Source of the DNA: Bombiscardovia asteroides_K
GTDB lineage: Bacteria; Actinomycetota; Actinomycetes; Actinomycetales; Bifidobacteriaceae
DNA length: 64,000 bases
NCBI RefSeq assembly: GCF_048001765.1
Contig: NZ_CP181447.1
Coordinates: forward strand, 992,001 to 1,056,000
Reading direction: 5' to 3'
Shown piece after piece: positions 1 to 6,972 of this stretch. The notes under the pieces were generated by a model. It had not been told where the DNA came from. It saw only the letters and a program-made list of their open reading frames with translations, and did no database searches. A program made the translations under genes and the position numbers. Positions within the stretch are counted from its first letter, which is position 1. The number at the start of each line of letters is the position of its first letter.

Positions 1-48
1 AAACCCACACACAGAACCTAAAACAACGCGTTTAGTTCCTATAGGCCT

Positions 49-173
49 GTGAAGACCCTCCAGGCCGTCCTGGGCCACGCCTCTGCTACCGAGACCCTGG
101 CACTTACGCTGATCTGTGGCCGAATCGCACCGGTGAAGTGGCAGTAGTTATCGGAAAGGAGATCCGAATTTGA
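49..173 (+). pseudogene. C-terminal remnant of a tyrosine recombinase (phage-type integrase), frameshifted
   Basis: From 49 the plus strand reads VKTLQAVLGHASATETL, the typical stretch around the last catalytic histidine of tyrosine recombinases. The frame is then lost by one missing base near 100. Restoring it continues as DTYADLWPNRTGEVAVV and stops at 171-173. Upstream of about 46 no integrase sequence is recognisable, so only the last 40 or so codons survive and the gene cannot be functional. Together with the IS256 tail at 1773-2133 and the tRNA-end repeats further right, it marks an old integration site beside the lanthipeptide precursor genes. Confidence 0.75.
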
Positions 174-435
174 CAATGGAAGTTTGCCCATAGCTGCGAC
201 CATGCTGGACGGCAATCAGGCTCTTGGAGCTTCAAAATAACGAGACGGTGCTTCTGCTCAAAAATGTGCCCAAGCACTGTCTTCTGTGAATTTGTTAATA
301 CCTCAGACTTTTGCAATAACTATGCAATAATGCGCAATTCTTTGACGTTTTACGCCTATTCGTAAATAACAATGGAAAGCTATAGGAGCGCATCCCAGGT
401 GCTGGTCCAACGTGGGACAGGGGCATCCGAGCATA

Positions 436-469
436 CCTGCGTCATCGCTGACGCATGCGGGAGTTTTTT
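436..469 (+). terminator. Rho-independent terminator-like hairpin
   Basis: A perfect 7-bp inverted repeat, TGCGTCA at 438-444 and TGACGCA at 449-455, with flanking partial pairing and a run of six T at 464-469. The T-run fixes the plus strand as the preferred direction. It also lies just past the 3' end of the minus-strand lipoprotein gene and may separate that unit from sequence to the left. Confidence 0.6.
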
Positions 470-498
470 ATGACTGTGGTCGTTATTAATTGGCTCAC

Positions 499-1005
499 TC
501 ATTCTTTGATGTAACCCCCTTCGACGATTGATTTGACTGTTTTATAATCAACTTTCCATGTATCGCCCTCTTTAATAAATCCCAAGTCCATGACGACAGG
601 AGTAGTCAAGACCGCGGTTCGGCCATCTCTACCTTTCATCACTTTGCCTTCATCGATTCCGTTCGTGATTTTATTGAAATCTTCTGTACGGTTCTTCGTA
701 AAACGCATAAGGGTCGATCCGGTGGCATACTTAGCTTTCACCGAGGAATCCTCTAAGCACTCATGACTTCCAAGGCTAAGAGCTTTCTGTCCATCACCCA
801 TATAAATGTTTTTAAAGTATTCCTTGGCAACGCCCTTAATCTGAGAACTCTCTTCTACTGATAAAGATTGGTTACTATGCGATAGTTTTCCAGAGTCCTG
901 ACCGCACCCGGATAAAATTGAAATACACAGAATAGCAGATAGCAGCGCAGCCAGGAATGCTTCGGCTTTCCTGGACGTTTTGATGCTCATTAATCGAAGA
1001 AGCAT
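499..1005 (-). CDS. Putative lipoprotein of unknown function, downstream of lanthipeptide precursors
   Basis: A 168-residue protein. The chosen ATG at 1005 follows GAAAGAG with a suitable spacing; a GTG at 1020 is an alternative. The N terminus has basic residues, a hydrophobic segment and a lipobox ending ILSGCG, so it is predicted to be a cell-surface lipoprotein. The mature part contains AKEYFKNIYMGDGQKAL and ends with GDTWKVDYKTV, a layout like small DUF4878-type or NTF2-like lipoproteins. It is encoded on the same strand 151 bp downstream of two class III lanthipeptide precursor genes and may be co-transcribed. A LanI-like self-protection role is possible from position and lipobox only; no sequence motif proves it. 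Confidence 0.65.
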   Translation of the reverse strand: MLLRLMSIKTSRKAEAFLAALLSAILCISILSGCGQDSGKLSHSNQSLSVEESSQIKGVAKEYFKNIYMGDGQKALSLGSHECLEDSSVKAKYATGSTLMRFTKNRTEDFNKITNGIDEGKVMKGRDGRTAVLTTPVVMDLGFIKEGDTWKVDYKTVKSIVEGGYIKE

Positions 1006-1156
1006 TGTCGTCTCTTTCACTTATTTTGGTGGTCTCAAAAATAAAAGATCCGGCAGGCAAATAAACTAGGATTCACTCGCACAGGCCTTTCAATTAATGA
1101 TAAAATTCCTTGTTAATTCAATACGAATCCTACTATGAAGGTACTATTCCATTGAA

Positions 1157-1279
1157 TTATCTACACCAAGCAACACTCGGCGTACTGCAGAAGCAGAACG
1201 AGTAAGAGCTCATACCTCTGCCTCGGCTTGCTTTAGATTGAGTCTCAGCGGTTTTTTGTAAACTGAAGACGTAACCCAT
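1157..1279 (-). CDS. Class III (labyrinthopeptin/SapB-like) lanthipeptide precursor, second copy
   Basis: A 40-codon gene preceded by an excellent Shine-Dalgarno, AGGAGGTGA at 1286-1294 (minus strand), nine bases from ATG at 1279. The leader has VFSLQK at residues 4-9, matching the hydrophobic-x-x-L-Q recognition element (ILELQ, LFDLQ) of class III leaders. The core, residues 24-40, contains two S-x2-S-x3-C units: Ser24/Ser27/Cys31 (SSYSFCFC) and Ser32/Ser35/Cys39 (STPSVAWC), followed by Arg40. This is the spacing from which LanKC enzymes make labionin or lanthionine rings; labyrinthopeptin A2 has the same two units. Cys29 is extra and could form a disulfide. It begins 13 bases after the stop of its sister gene, so the two are probably translationally linked. 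Family call rests on motif and duplication; class IV is an alternative. Confidence 0.78.
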   Translation of the reverse strand: MGYVFSLQKTAETQSKASRGRGMSSYSFCFCSTPSVAWCR

Positions 1280-1285
1280 GTTCTT

Positions 1286-1294
1286 TCACCTCCT
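1286..1294 (-). promoter_or_regulatory. Strong ribosome binding site overlapping the upstream stop codon
   Basis: The minus strand reads AGGAGGTGA here, nearly a full match to the 16S rRNA 3' end. The stop codon TAG of the first precursor gene (1293-1295) overlaps its first bases. This arrangement would allow efficient re-initiation on the second precursor and argues that both tiny genes are translated. Confidence 0.75.
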
Positions 1295-1436
1295 ATTCTA
1301 CTGTTAGTGGCGGCGTTGGAATTTTACAATGCACCAGGCTAAAACTACTGGGGCAAAAGAAGAAGCTGTAGGAACTGTATTTATTGCCCCTTTGATTTTC
1401 TCCAGCCTGCTTCTGCAACGATAAAACAAAACCCAT
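1293..1436 (-). CDS. Class III (labyrinthopeptin/SapB-like) lanthipeptide precursor, first copy
   Basis: A 47-codon gene beginning ATG at 1436, with AAAGAG five bases upstream. Its leader starts MGFVLSLQK, almost identical to MGYVFSLQK of the next gene and fitting the class III L-Q leader motif. The core again holds two S-x2-S-x3-C units: Ser21/Ser24/Cys28 (SSYSFFFC) and Ser30/Ser33/Cys37 (SSFSLVHC). Unlike the second copy it has a ten-residue C-terminal extension, KIPTPPLTVE, which may be a trimmed follower or a real tail. Conservation of leader start, serine/cysteine spacing and the SSYSF block across two otherwise diverged peptides argues for selection, not chance. No LanKC synthetase, protease or dedicated exporter lies within several kilobases on the visible side. 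Confidence 0.78.
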   Translation of the reverse strand: MGFVLSLQKQAGENQRGNKYSSYSFFFCPSSFSLVHCKIPTPPLTVE

Positions 1437-1772
1437 TTTGACTCTTTAAGATGCACTACATATGAATATGTGGCATTGCAAACAATTCTTAACCATCCAT
1501 AGACTGTGGATTATCGAAGACACCGACTCACCAGCGAATCTATTTTCACAATTTTAAAGAAAAGTGGTTACTGGCGCAACCTACAGACTAAATGAAATTC
1601 CTTTGTTGTTCTGGTAACAGACAGAATTCTAAGCATAACGCGTGCTGCTGAGCCGTTCTATCTTGTGGAGCTTGCGCCATAAGGTATCGCGAGCAGCTCG
1701 CCACTGATCGCTGAAAAAGTAAACACAATACTCCAAGAATCTTCCTGAAAACTTACACACTTATTGCCACAG
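1437..1772. other. Intergenic region with probable promoter of the precursor pair
   Basis: No gene is recognised here. Immediately upstream of the first precursor is a 6-bp inverted repeat, ACATAT/ATATGT at 1458-1471, in AT-rich sequence. On the minus strand a TTGTTT box lies about 17 bases before it, so this is the most likely promoter/operator of the precursor genes. The rest, toward the IS256 remnant, shows nothing I can name. Confidence 0.35.
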
Positions 1773-2133
1773 TCCCGAGGCCACAAGAGATGCCATGTTT
1801 GACAAGTGGGGCGAAAAGTATCCTGCTATTCAACGACTATGGGAGAACGCGTGGGGGCAATTCATTCCGTTCCTGCACTATGATGCGGAGATCCGCACGG
1901 TCATCTGTTCCACTAACGCTATCGAAAGTTTGAATGCTAGGTTCCGAAGGTCGGTGCGAGCCCGGGGTCATTTCCCGACCGAGCAAGCAGCACTCAAATG
2001 TCTCTACCTCACGGCACGCTCACTGGATCCTACTGGGAAGGGCCAAGTACGCTGGACCATGCGATGGAAACCAGCATTGAACGCGTTCGCCATCACTTTC
2101 GCTGACCGCTGGCCCGACGCGAAAGACTACTAA
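1773..2133 (+). pseudogene. IS256-family (Mutator-type) transposase, C-terminal remnant
   Basis: The readable part runs from about codon SPEATRDAM through FDKWGEKYPAI and VICSTNAIESLNARFRR, ending WKPALNAFAITF shortly before the stop. These are hallmark C-terminal sequences of IS256-type DDE transposases, including the region of the last catalytic Glu. Only about 120 of some 400 residues remain; no N-terminal part or clear terminal inverted repeats are seen upstream. The open frame without internal stops suggests a fairly recent truncation. It borders the lanthipeptide precursor region on the right and supports an origin of this zone by transfer. Confidence 0.85.
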
Positions 2134-2399
2134 ATGAAAATCGCCAGTTACACACATAACGAGACAGTCCCATTATCGGGGTTGTCAGAGTACATTTTGA
2201 TGCTTTTCTACATTTCTTGACCACCCGACGACAGGTGTTCCTGCCTTGAAATCAGAGCAGACTAGATGCTTACTCGTCATTTCATGCTCACCGTTATTTT
2301 CAAATCTTCTTATACTGCTGGCCGCAACCAACAACCCACTTGTCGTTACACTGTCGGGGAGCTATTGACTAACTACCCTATGCGAGGGTGAAATAAAAT
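2134..2399. other. Intergenic sequence, no feature recognised
   Basis: Between the transposase remnant and the first tRNA-end repeat. AT-rich, with stops in all frames that I followed; I see no gene, RNA or repeat that can be supported. Confidence 0.4.
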
Positions 2400-2583
2400 C
2401 GGGCACATTTCGGGCACCTCGCTACTCATAAGTACCTGCGTCAGTTCGTATCAGTTAGTACTCGGAACATGCTAGGATTGGCTGTATACCTTGGATTATT
2501 AGCATCAGTTAAAGGCAGATCGCATGTACCAGAACAGCGGCTTATCTTACAATGGGTCGCGGGTTCAAATCCCGCCGGCCCGA
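2400..2583 (+). repeat. tRNA-end attachment-site-like repeat, copy A
   Basis: Starts with CGGGCACATTTCGGGCAC, continues through CGTATCAGTTAGTACTCGGAA and GCAGTTAAAG-like sequence, and ends with the 3' part of a tRNA: T stem GCGGG (2559-2563), loop TTCAAAT, CCCGC, then CGGCCCG and A (2583). No matching 5' acceptor strand or anticodon arm precedes it, so it is not an intact tRNA. Diverged copies lie at 6746-6935 and 9395-9548. A tRNA 3' end following integrase-associated sequence is what attL/attR scars of tRNA-targeting elements look like. The CGGGCACATTTCGGGC motif recurs alone at 2641-2658. Confidence 0.65.
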
Positions 2584-2593
2584 CAAGAAACCA

Positions 2594-2630
2594 ATGGTTC
2601 CAAGCCGCTTGGGCTTCGGAACTTCTCTTA
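2594..2630 (+). terminator. Hairpin after the tRNA 3' fragment, copy A
   Basis: Arms GTTCCAAGCC (2597-2606) and GGGCTTCGGAAC (2611-2622) pair with one bulge, followed by a pyrimidine-rich stretch. It sits directly behind the tRNA-like 3' end, as the terminator of a tRNA gene would, suggesting that tRNA end and terminator were carried together by integration. Confidence 0.5.
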
Positions 2631-2969
2631 TTTCCAGAGTCGGGCACATTTCGGGCGCATTGCTTGTGCAAGGTTCCCTTCCCAGCTCATTTCGGCCGTA
2701 CTGTGTTTCGGGTTATACACCAAAACAAAGCTTATGGAACTGTACTGAGTCAAGTGTGCTGTATGGCAAATCAGGCTGCATGCTTGTATGAGAGCCCGCT
2801 ATCACTCTGCAACGGTTGGCGGCTGGACCTTAAATGCACCTGAGGTCAAAGCAAGAAGAAGATCTGCCCGGGCTGCTTGCTGGGACAAAGCTACCTTCTT
2901 GTCGTGGCCTTATCCGGCCAGTTGGTACAGGTAAAGCCCCCGTTTCCCGTTGCCAGCCGAGGACGGCTG
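2631..2969. other. Intergenic region with a second CGGGCACATTTCGGGC motif
   Basis: The motif CGGGCACATTTCGGGC of repeat copy A recurs at 2641-2658 right after the hairpin. The remaining sequence up to the XRE gene contains no gene or RNA that I can support. Confidence 0.4.
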
Positions 2970-3560
2970 TCACCAGAGCAGGGCCGCAAGAGCGTACCCG
3001 GCAACAGCGCAGACCACGATTACGAGCAGCAGAAACAACAGCCTCTTCCTCAGGCTGGGCATATGGACACGATCAGATCGGTCCACCTCTTCACCCGCCA
3101 GGAAAGCCTTGATCTCCCTGTAGGTCCGGATATCGTTTCGTCGTTTGATGTTCTCCTCAAGGCCGATGATCATTCCGAACAGGACCAGGAGGGCGAGGAG
3201 CCCCATGAGTGAAAGCGGCCACGGCCACTCCCGCTTGGCAACTGCGACCCCATACAGCACCAGCCCATCCACGATGAAGATGACCGCGGCCAGGCCAGAG
3301 AGGATCATGTTCAGGATCTTCATGCTTCGTACGTCTTTATCGAGCGCCTGCTTCATGGTGTCGAGGTCTCCTTTGATCAGCTGGTCGACGCTCACGTCGA
3401 AGAGGTTGGACAGGAGGAGCAGGTTCTGCACGTCCGGGTAGGTACGGTCGTTCTCCCAGTTGGATATGGTCTGGCGGGACACAAATATCCTCCCCGCAAG
3501 ATCGTCCTGGGACATGCCCCGCTCCGAGCGATACCGGCGAATCTGACTGCCCAGTTCCAT
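2970..3560 (-). CDS. XRE-family transcriptional regulator with C-terminal membrane segments
   Basis: A 196-residue protein from ATG at 3560 (MELGSQIRRYR); an upstream in-frame start exists but would add a non-conserved, basic N terminus. Residues 1-60 are a Cro/CI-type helix-turn-helix (MSQDDLAGRIFVSRQTISNWE). The C-terminal half has two hydrophobic pairs (around ILNMILSGLAAVIFIVDG, LSLMGLLALLVLFGMIIG) and a final segment ending YALAALLW, so it is a membrane-anchored HTH regulator, a type common in Firmicutes and bifidobacteria and often tied to envelope or antimicrobial stress. It stands alone between the tRNA-end repeat and a glycosyltransferase gene on the same strand. Targets unknown. Confidence 0.85.
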   Translation of the reverse strand: MELGSQIRRYRSERGMSQDDLAGRIFVSRQTISNWENDRTYPDVQNLLLLSNLFDVSVDQLIKGDLDTMKQALDKDVRSMKILNMILSGLAAVIFIVDGLVLYGVAVAKREWPWPLSLMGLLALLVLFGMIIGLEENIKRRNDIRTYREIKAFLAGEEVDRSDRVHMPSLRKRLLFLLLVIVVCAVAGYALAALLW

Positions 3561-3861
3561 ACCCCTGCCACCCGCCTTCCCCGGCCATCGTCCGCTGATC
3601 GATGTTAGTTGATGACCATGCGCCTGCATCATCGAGGCCTGCGCAGGTCCGACCCCTTCAAGCTATCAACACACCCCCCTCCATACCAAAAATTCCCCCG
3701 CCAAAAGTCTTTGACACCCTTGTTTTTCAAGGATTATCGGCATAATTCAGTCTCAATAGAGGTTGGACAAACATCCCCAGATGGGCTATCAGCGCCGCAC
3801 CAAGCACTCTCCTCTTATTGCCCATTGCCTAGCTGCTGACCTCGGCGGAGGCGGTGGTACA
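3561..3861. other. Intergenic region
   Basis: No gene is supported. A TTGACA box at 3711-3716 followed 17 bases later by TTATCG, and by a short CCTTG/CAAGG hairpin within the spacer, could be a plus-strand promoter, but no plus-strand gene follows it. Confidence 0.3.
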
Positions 3862-5100
3862 TCATCCTTGAAGTGAATCTTCGCACAGTAGGTCGTCGAG
3901 TTCACTCGCGAGGCGGATGTTGCCGCCGCTGGATTTCATTTCTGTCGCCATCGCCGCCAAGGATTCGCGGATCCGGTGGCTATTCATGACCTCTCGGGCA
4001 GTATGGGCCAAGGTCTTGGAGGACAGGTCCTGACGGCGGATGACCCGGCCCAGTTCCAGCTCCTGGACCCGCCCGGCGACGGCTGGCTGGTCGTCGGCCA
4101 TGGGCACCAGGACCATGGGCACCTGGCTGTAGAGGGCTTCGTTGACGCTGTTCATGCCGCCGTGGGTGATAAAGAGAGAAGTGTGGTCAAGTACCGCCAG
4201 CTGGTTGACTGAATCGTAGATGTGGAAGTTGCCGGGGATGCGGCCGAGCTTGGATCGGTCGAACCTGGAGCCGACGGCCATGACCACCTCGACCGGCTGG
4301 TCGCCGAAAGCCCGGATGCAGTCCAGGTAGAACTTGGTGAAGTCGTTGAAGAGCGTGCCCAGTGAGGCATAGATGATCGGCCGGTCCCCGGCCTCCTCCA
4401 CCAGCCGGTCGACCGTCTCGTCTGTGCGAGGTCGCCCGTCCAGGGAGGGGCCGATGAAGTGGAATCGATCCGCAGGCAGGCTCTCGTGGTCCATCTGGAA
4501 GGACTCGGCCGTATAAACGTAGGTCATGGTGGGCAGGTTGGCGACCATCTCCCGAACCAGGTCATCGCTCTCGATCAACCCCCGGCGATGCATCAGGCGG
4601 GAAAGCAGCTTCAACGCCAAGCCGCCCTTGAGCATGAGCGAGACATGCCAGCCGCCGGTGGCGGTGATTGTTTCCAAGACTTTGGGCGTGTATGCGAAGA
4701 TGGAGTTGAGGCGGATGGAGGGCAGCCCGAGTCGGTCGGCCAGTGTCTTGCCGTAGACGAAGAAGCCCTCGTAGAGCAATGCGCTGTACTTTCCCTCCCT
4801 GCCCACTCGTAAGACAGTGCGCGCGGCCTGGGCGATCGACTTGACTGAACTCTCGAACCTGCCGGGGTGCTCACTATAGGAATCATAAGAGATGAACCGC
4901 GCTCCGGTGGCCTCCACCGCCTCCCGCCAGCGCGGATCAGCGATATAGTCAACCCTGTATCCCTTCCCCATCAGAGTCCGAACCGTAGCCAGAGTCGGGT
5001 TCATGTGCCCCTGATAAGGCAGATTCACCATCAGCAGTCTCCTTGGCCGGTGGGCGTAGATCTCGGTGTTGTCCAATACCCTGTCACTGCCTTGCTCCAT
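3862..5100 (-). CDS. MGT-family (macrolide-type) UDP-glycosyltransferase
   Basis: A 412-residue GT-B fold glycosyltransferase of family GT1, starting at ATG 5100 (MEQGSD). The N-terminal acceptor domain has LLMVNLPYQGHMNPTL, the glycine-histidine motif with the likely catalytic His. The C-terminal nucleotide-sugar domain has ITHGGMNSVNEAL and VPMADDQPAVAGRV, close to the HGG...E/DQ signature of YjiC/OleD/MGT enzymes. Relatives attach UDP-glucose to macrolides, flavonoids or other small molecules and can inactivate antibiotics; the substrate here is not predictable. It lies between tRNA-end repeat copies A and B, together with a decayed ABC locus, and is GC-richer than its surroundings, consistent with cargo of an integrated element. 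Confidence 0.88.
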   Translation of the reverse strand: MEQGSDRVLDNTEIYAHRPRRLLMVNLPYQGHMNPTLATVRTLMGKGYRVDYIADPRWREAVEATGARFISYDSYSEHPGRFESSVKSIAQAARTVLRVGREGKYSALLYEGFFVYGKTLADRLGLPSIRLNSIFAYTPKVLETITATGGWHVSLMLKGGLALKLLSRLMHRRGLIESDDLVREMVANLPTMTYVYTAESFQMDHESLPADRFHFIGPSLDGRPRTDETVDRLVEEAGDRPIIYASLGTLFNDFTKFYLDCIRAFGDQPVEVVMAVGSRFDRSKLGRIPGNFHIYDSVNQLAVLDHTSLFITHGGMNSVNEALYSQVPMVLVPMADDQPAVAGRVQELELGRVIRRQDLSSKTLAHTAREVMNSHRIRESLAAMATEMKSSGGNIRLASELDDLLCEDSLQG

Positions 5101-5176
5101 ACACCACACCGTCCTCTTACTGTGGATCCAACATCATCGTCTTACTGGAATAACGTACTTATTCGTTCTCTGGGAC

Positions 5177-5842
5177 CTAGAGAATTTCCACTCGTGAAGC
5201 ATCACTTTCAATCACATATAGTGGGGTGCCTGCTTTTTTCTCAACAACAGTTCCAGACAAACACCGAGACCCTAGAAGCAATGATCCATTAATAGACTTT
5301 ACATGATATCCGTTTTCTGGTTGATGACTTTCATATAAAGTCACCCTTGATGATGAAGCAGAAATTGAACACTCTTCCTTCACCTGTAATGATGTTGAGC
5401 TGATACTGCTGTTGGTTACGGAGAACGTCGCGGATATGCATGAACTGTGCTGTATCTGTAAGGATCCACCGGAAAACTGACCTCCAAGTTTTCGGACATT
5501 GATGCCATCAATACGGGCGGAACCAGATGAAACCTGAATATTCAGCTCATCCAGTATGTGATGCTGCGATAGAGCGATCACCAGCGAAGGATGAGTCCAC
5601 AACCAAAATAATGAGGGTCTTCCCCTATCTGCCTTGTTTCTCCAGATCGGAAACCGTTGTGCAATGGTCAGAGTATTTCCATGCGTCTTGCTTGTGGTGA
5701 AGTTGCCTTGGTCACAAGAGCGAAAATAAATACCAGGATATTGCGAAGACAAAACAATTATTTGTATATCACTGGTTGATGTTGATATCGAACTGAGTTG
5801 ATCCAATTCCATATATTTATGAAGGCTTTTTACGTCTATCAT
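5177..5842 (-). CDS. DUF4097-like beta-repeat protein
   Basis: A 221-residue protein with many short alternating beta-type segments (SISTSTSDIQIIVLSSQYPG, SGSARIDGINVRKLGGQFSGGSLQIQHSS, SSSRVTLYESHQPENGYHVKSINGSLLLGS). This matches DUF4097 'putative adhesin' proteins that usually accompany PadR regulators and ABC-2 exporters in Firmicutes and Actinobacteria. No signal peptide or membrane helix is seen. Its ATG overlaps the stop of the truncated permease by ATGA, so it was the last gene of a coupled operon. The upstream permease and the divergent PadR gene are both broken, so this intact frame may be untranscribed or decaying. AT-rich relative to the core genome. Confidence 0.6.
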   Translation of the reverse strand: MIDVKSLHKYMELDQLSSISTSTSDIQIIVLSSQYPGIYFRSCDQGNFTTSKTHGNTLTIAQRFPIWRNKADRGRPSLFWLWTHPSLVIALSQHHILDELNIQVSSGSARIDGINVRKLGGQFSGGSLQIQHSSCISATFSVTNSSISSTSLQVKEECSISASSSRVTLYESHQPENGYHVKSINGSLLLGSRCLSGTVVEKKAGTPLYVIESDASRVEIL

Positions 5843-6021
5843 GTTCTACTCTCCCCCCTGAACGCTTGTACGGCTGCCTCGAAACAGATGACAGCAAGGA
5901 CGAAGGCGACAACTATGGACACCGTCATTCCTCCATCCATTCCGAAGCCTACCGCTTGCCTGGCACCTTCAACAATGTAAGTAAGTGGGTTGAAACGAAA
6001 TTCCAGCCGGATCAATCGGGC
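5839..6021 (-). pseudogene. C-terminal fragment of an ABC-2 type permease
   Basis: Sixty codons remain readable on the minus strand: RLIRLEFRFNPLTYIVEGAR followed by GFGMDGGMTVSIVVAFVLA and a final hydrophobic helix ending FEAAVQAFRGESRT. The block NPLTYIVEGAR is characteristic of the last part of DrrB/ABC-2 membrane proteins, just before the final transmembrane helix. Upstream of 6021 the frame meets a stop and similarity ends, so the first 80 percent of the gene is lost. The stop codon overlaps the DUF4097 start (ATGA). No ATPase gene is left nearby. Confidence 0.75.
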
Positions 6022-6153
6022 CTAGTGCAAGCACTACATATTAGACAAATTTGACTACATATTCATTCTGTCGAACGGTCAACTATAAGACAGATACACT
6101 GATAGTCAGCTTTTACTATCTGAATGGACGAATATTGGCGGTATGGAGTTACG

Positions 6154-6684
6154 GTGGGCGTAAACATCACAAGACTTTTGGTTCTCGGAGTGGTCATCCT
6201 ACGGGAACCGTCATACGGATACGAAATCGAGAAGGAACTCAAAAATTGGAATGCGAATCTATAGGCCGGCATAGCGAAAGCTTCCGTCTACAACCAGTTG
6301 AAAACCCTGGCAAATAATGGCATGTTGAAATTCGATTCAACCGTAAAGACGAAATTCGGCCTACACAATATCTGTATTGCACAACTGAACAAGGGAAGCA
6401 AGAGTTCAATACCACCAACCCTCAGCCAGGCGGCCTCATGTCGATACTGTTATTCATTCCTTTCCTGTCTCAGGAAGAAATATCAAATGCTTGCCAAAAC
6501 CGTTACAGTATTATTCCTCATTTATCAAATCATTCAATAAAGAAATGGAGAAATGGTTTCCACCGGAGACAGAGAGGATATCGTATATAAAAGAGATTTT
6601 TATTGCGAAAAAGCCGCAATCGAAGCAGAGCAAACGTGGTTGCTGGATTTTCTCGACAGACTCCCTTCATACTTTCGCCACTGA
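6154..6684 (+). pseudogene. Decayed PadR-family transcriptional regulator
   Basis: From a possible GTG at 6154 (after GGAG) the plus strand reads TRLLVLGVVILREPSYGYEI and continues KELKNWNANL, then a TAG where PadR proteins have Trp, then AGIAKASVYNQLKTLANNGM: the PadR winged-helix domain. A frameshift near 6340 moves the reading to DEIRPTQYLYCTTEQGKQEF, and further shifts near 6520-6550 lead to MVSTGDREDIVYKRDFYCEK and WLLDFLDRLPSYFRH with a stop at 6682-6684, matching the C-terminal helical domain of the family. At least one nonsense change and two or more frameshifts make it a pseudogene. It is divergent from the permease/DUF4097 pair, the usual layout of PadR-controlled exporters. Confidence 0.8.
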
Positions 6685-6745
6685 TGACCGTCTCCGAATA
6701 CAATCGATAAGATTCTCTGCACTGAAATAAGGCTGCAAACCAAAT

Positions 6746-6935
6746 CGGGCATATTCCGGGCACATTGATACACTGACGTACCCGTTCAGCTCGTATCAGT
6801 TAGTACTCGGAATACGCTAGTATCGGCAGTATTCCAGTCGTTATTAACAGCAGTTACGGGCAGCTAGTATGTACACGTACAACAGCCTTTTTCAACAAGA
6901 GGTCGCTAGTTCAAATCCCGCCGGCACGGTCAAAT
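6746..6935 (+). repeat. tRNA-end attachment-site-like repeat, copy B
   Basis: Starts CGGGCATATTCCGGGCACATTG and shares the block TCGTATCAGTTAGTACTCGGAA with copy A, then GTACACGTACAACAGCCTTT, shared with copy C, and ends in a T-arm-like GTTCAAATCCCGCCGGC. The 5' side of its T stem is mutated (GCTAG instead of GCGGG), so this copy is more decayed than A. It separates the glycosyltransferase/PadR segment from the ABC-F segment. Confidence 0.62.
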
Positions 6936-6940
6936 CAACG

Positions 6941-6972
6941 AATCCAAGGTTTTTGGCCTTGGAATTTTTTTT
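6941..6972 (+). terminator. Rho-independent terminator after repeat copy B
   Basis: Arms AATCCAAGG (6941-6949) and CCTTGGAATT (6957-6966) with a 7-base loop, followed by an unbroken T-run to 6972. It sits at the same place relative to the tRNA 3' fragment as the hairpin of copy A, although the sequence differs. Confidence 0.75.

Noticed and set aside
1621..1680. A third short minus-strand frame upstream of the precursors (MAQAPQDRTAQQHALCLEFC...) as another lanthipeptide
   Set aside because: No L-Q leader like the other two, no S-x2-S-x3-C motif and no good ribosome binding site.
2500..2583. Intact tRNA gene at repeat copy A
   Set aside because: Only the T arm and acceptor 3' strand are present; no complementary 5' acceptor strand, D arm or anticodon arm.
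2469..2843. Open frames across repeat copy A as protein genes
   Set aside because: They read through the tRNA 3' fragment and hairpin; composition and lack of ribosome sites indicate chance frames.
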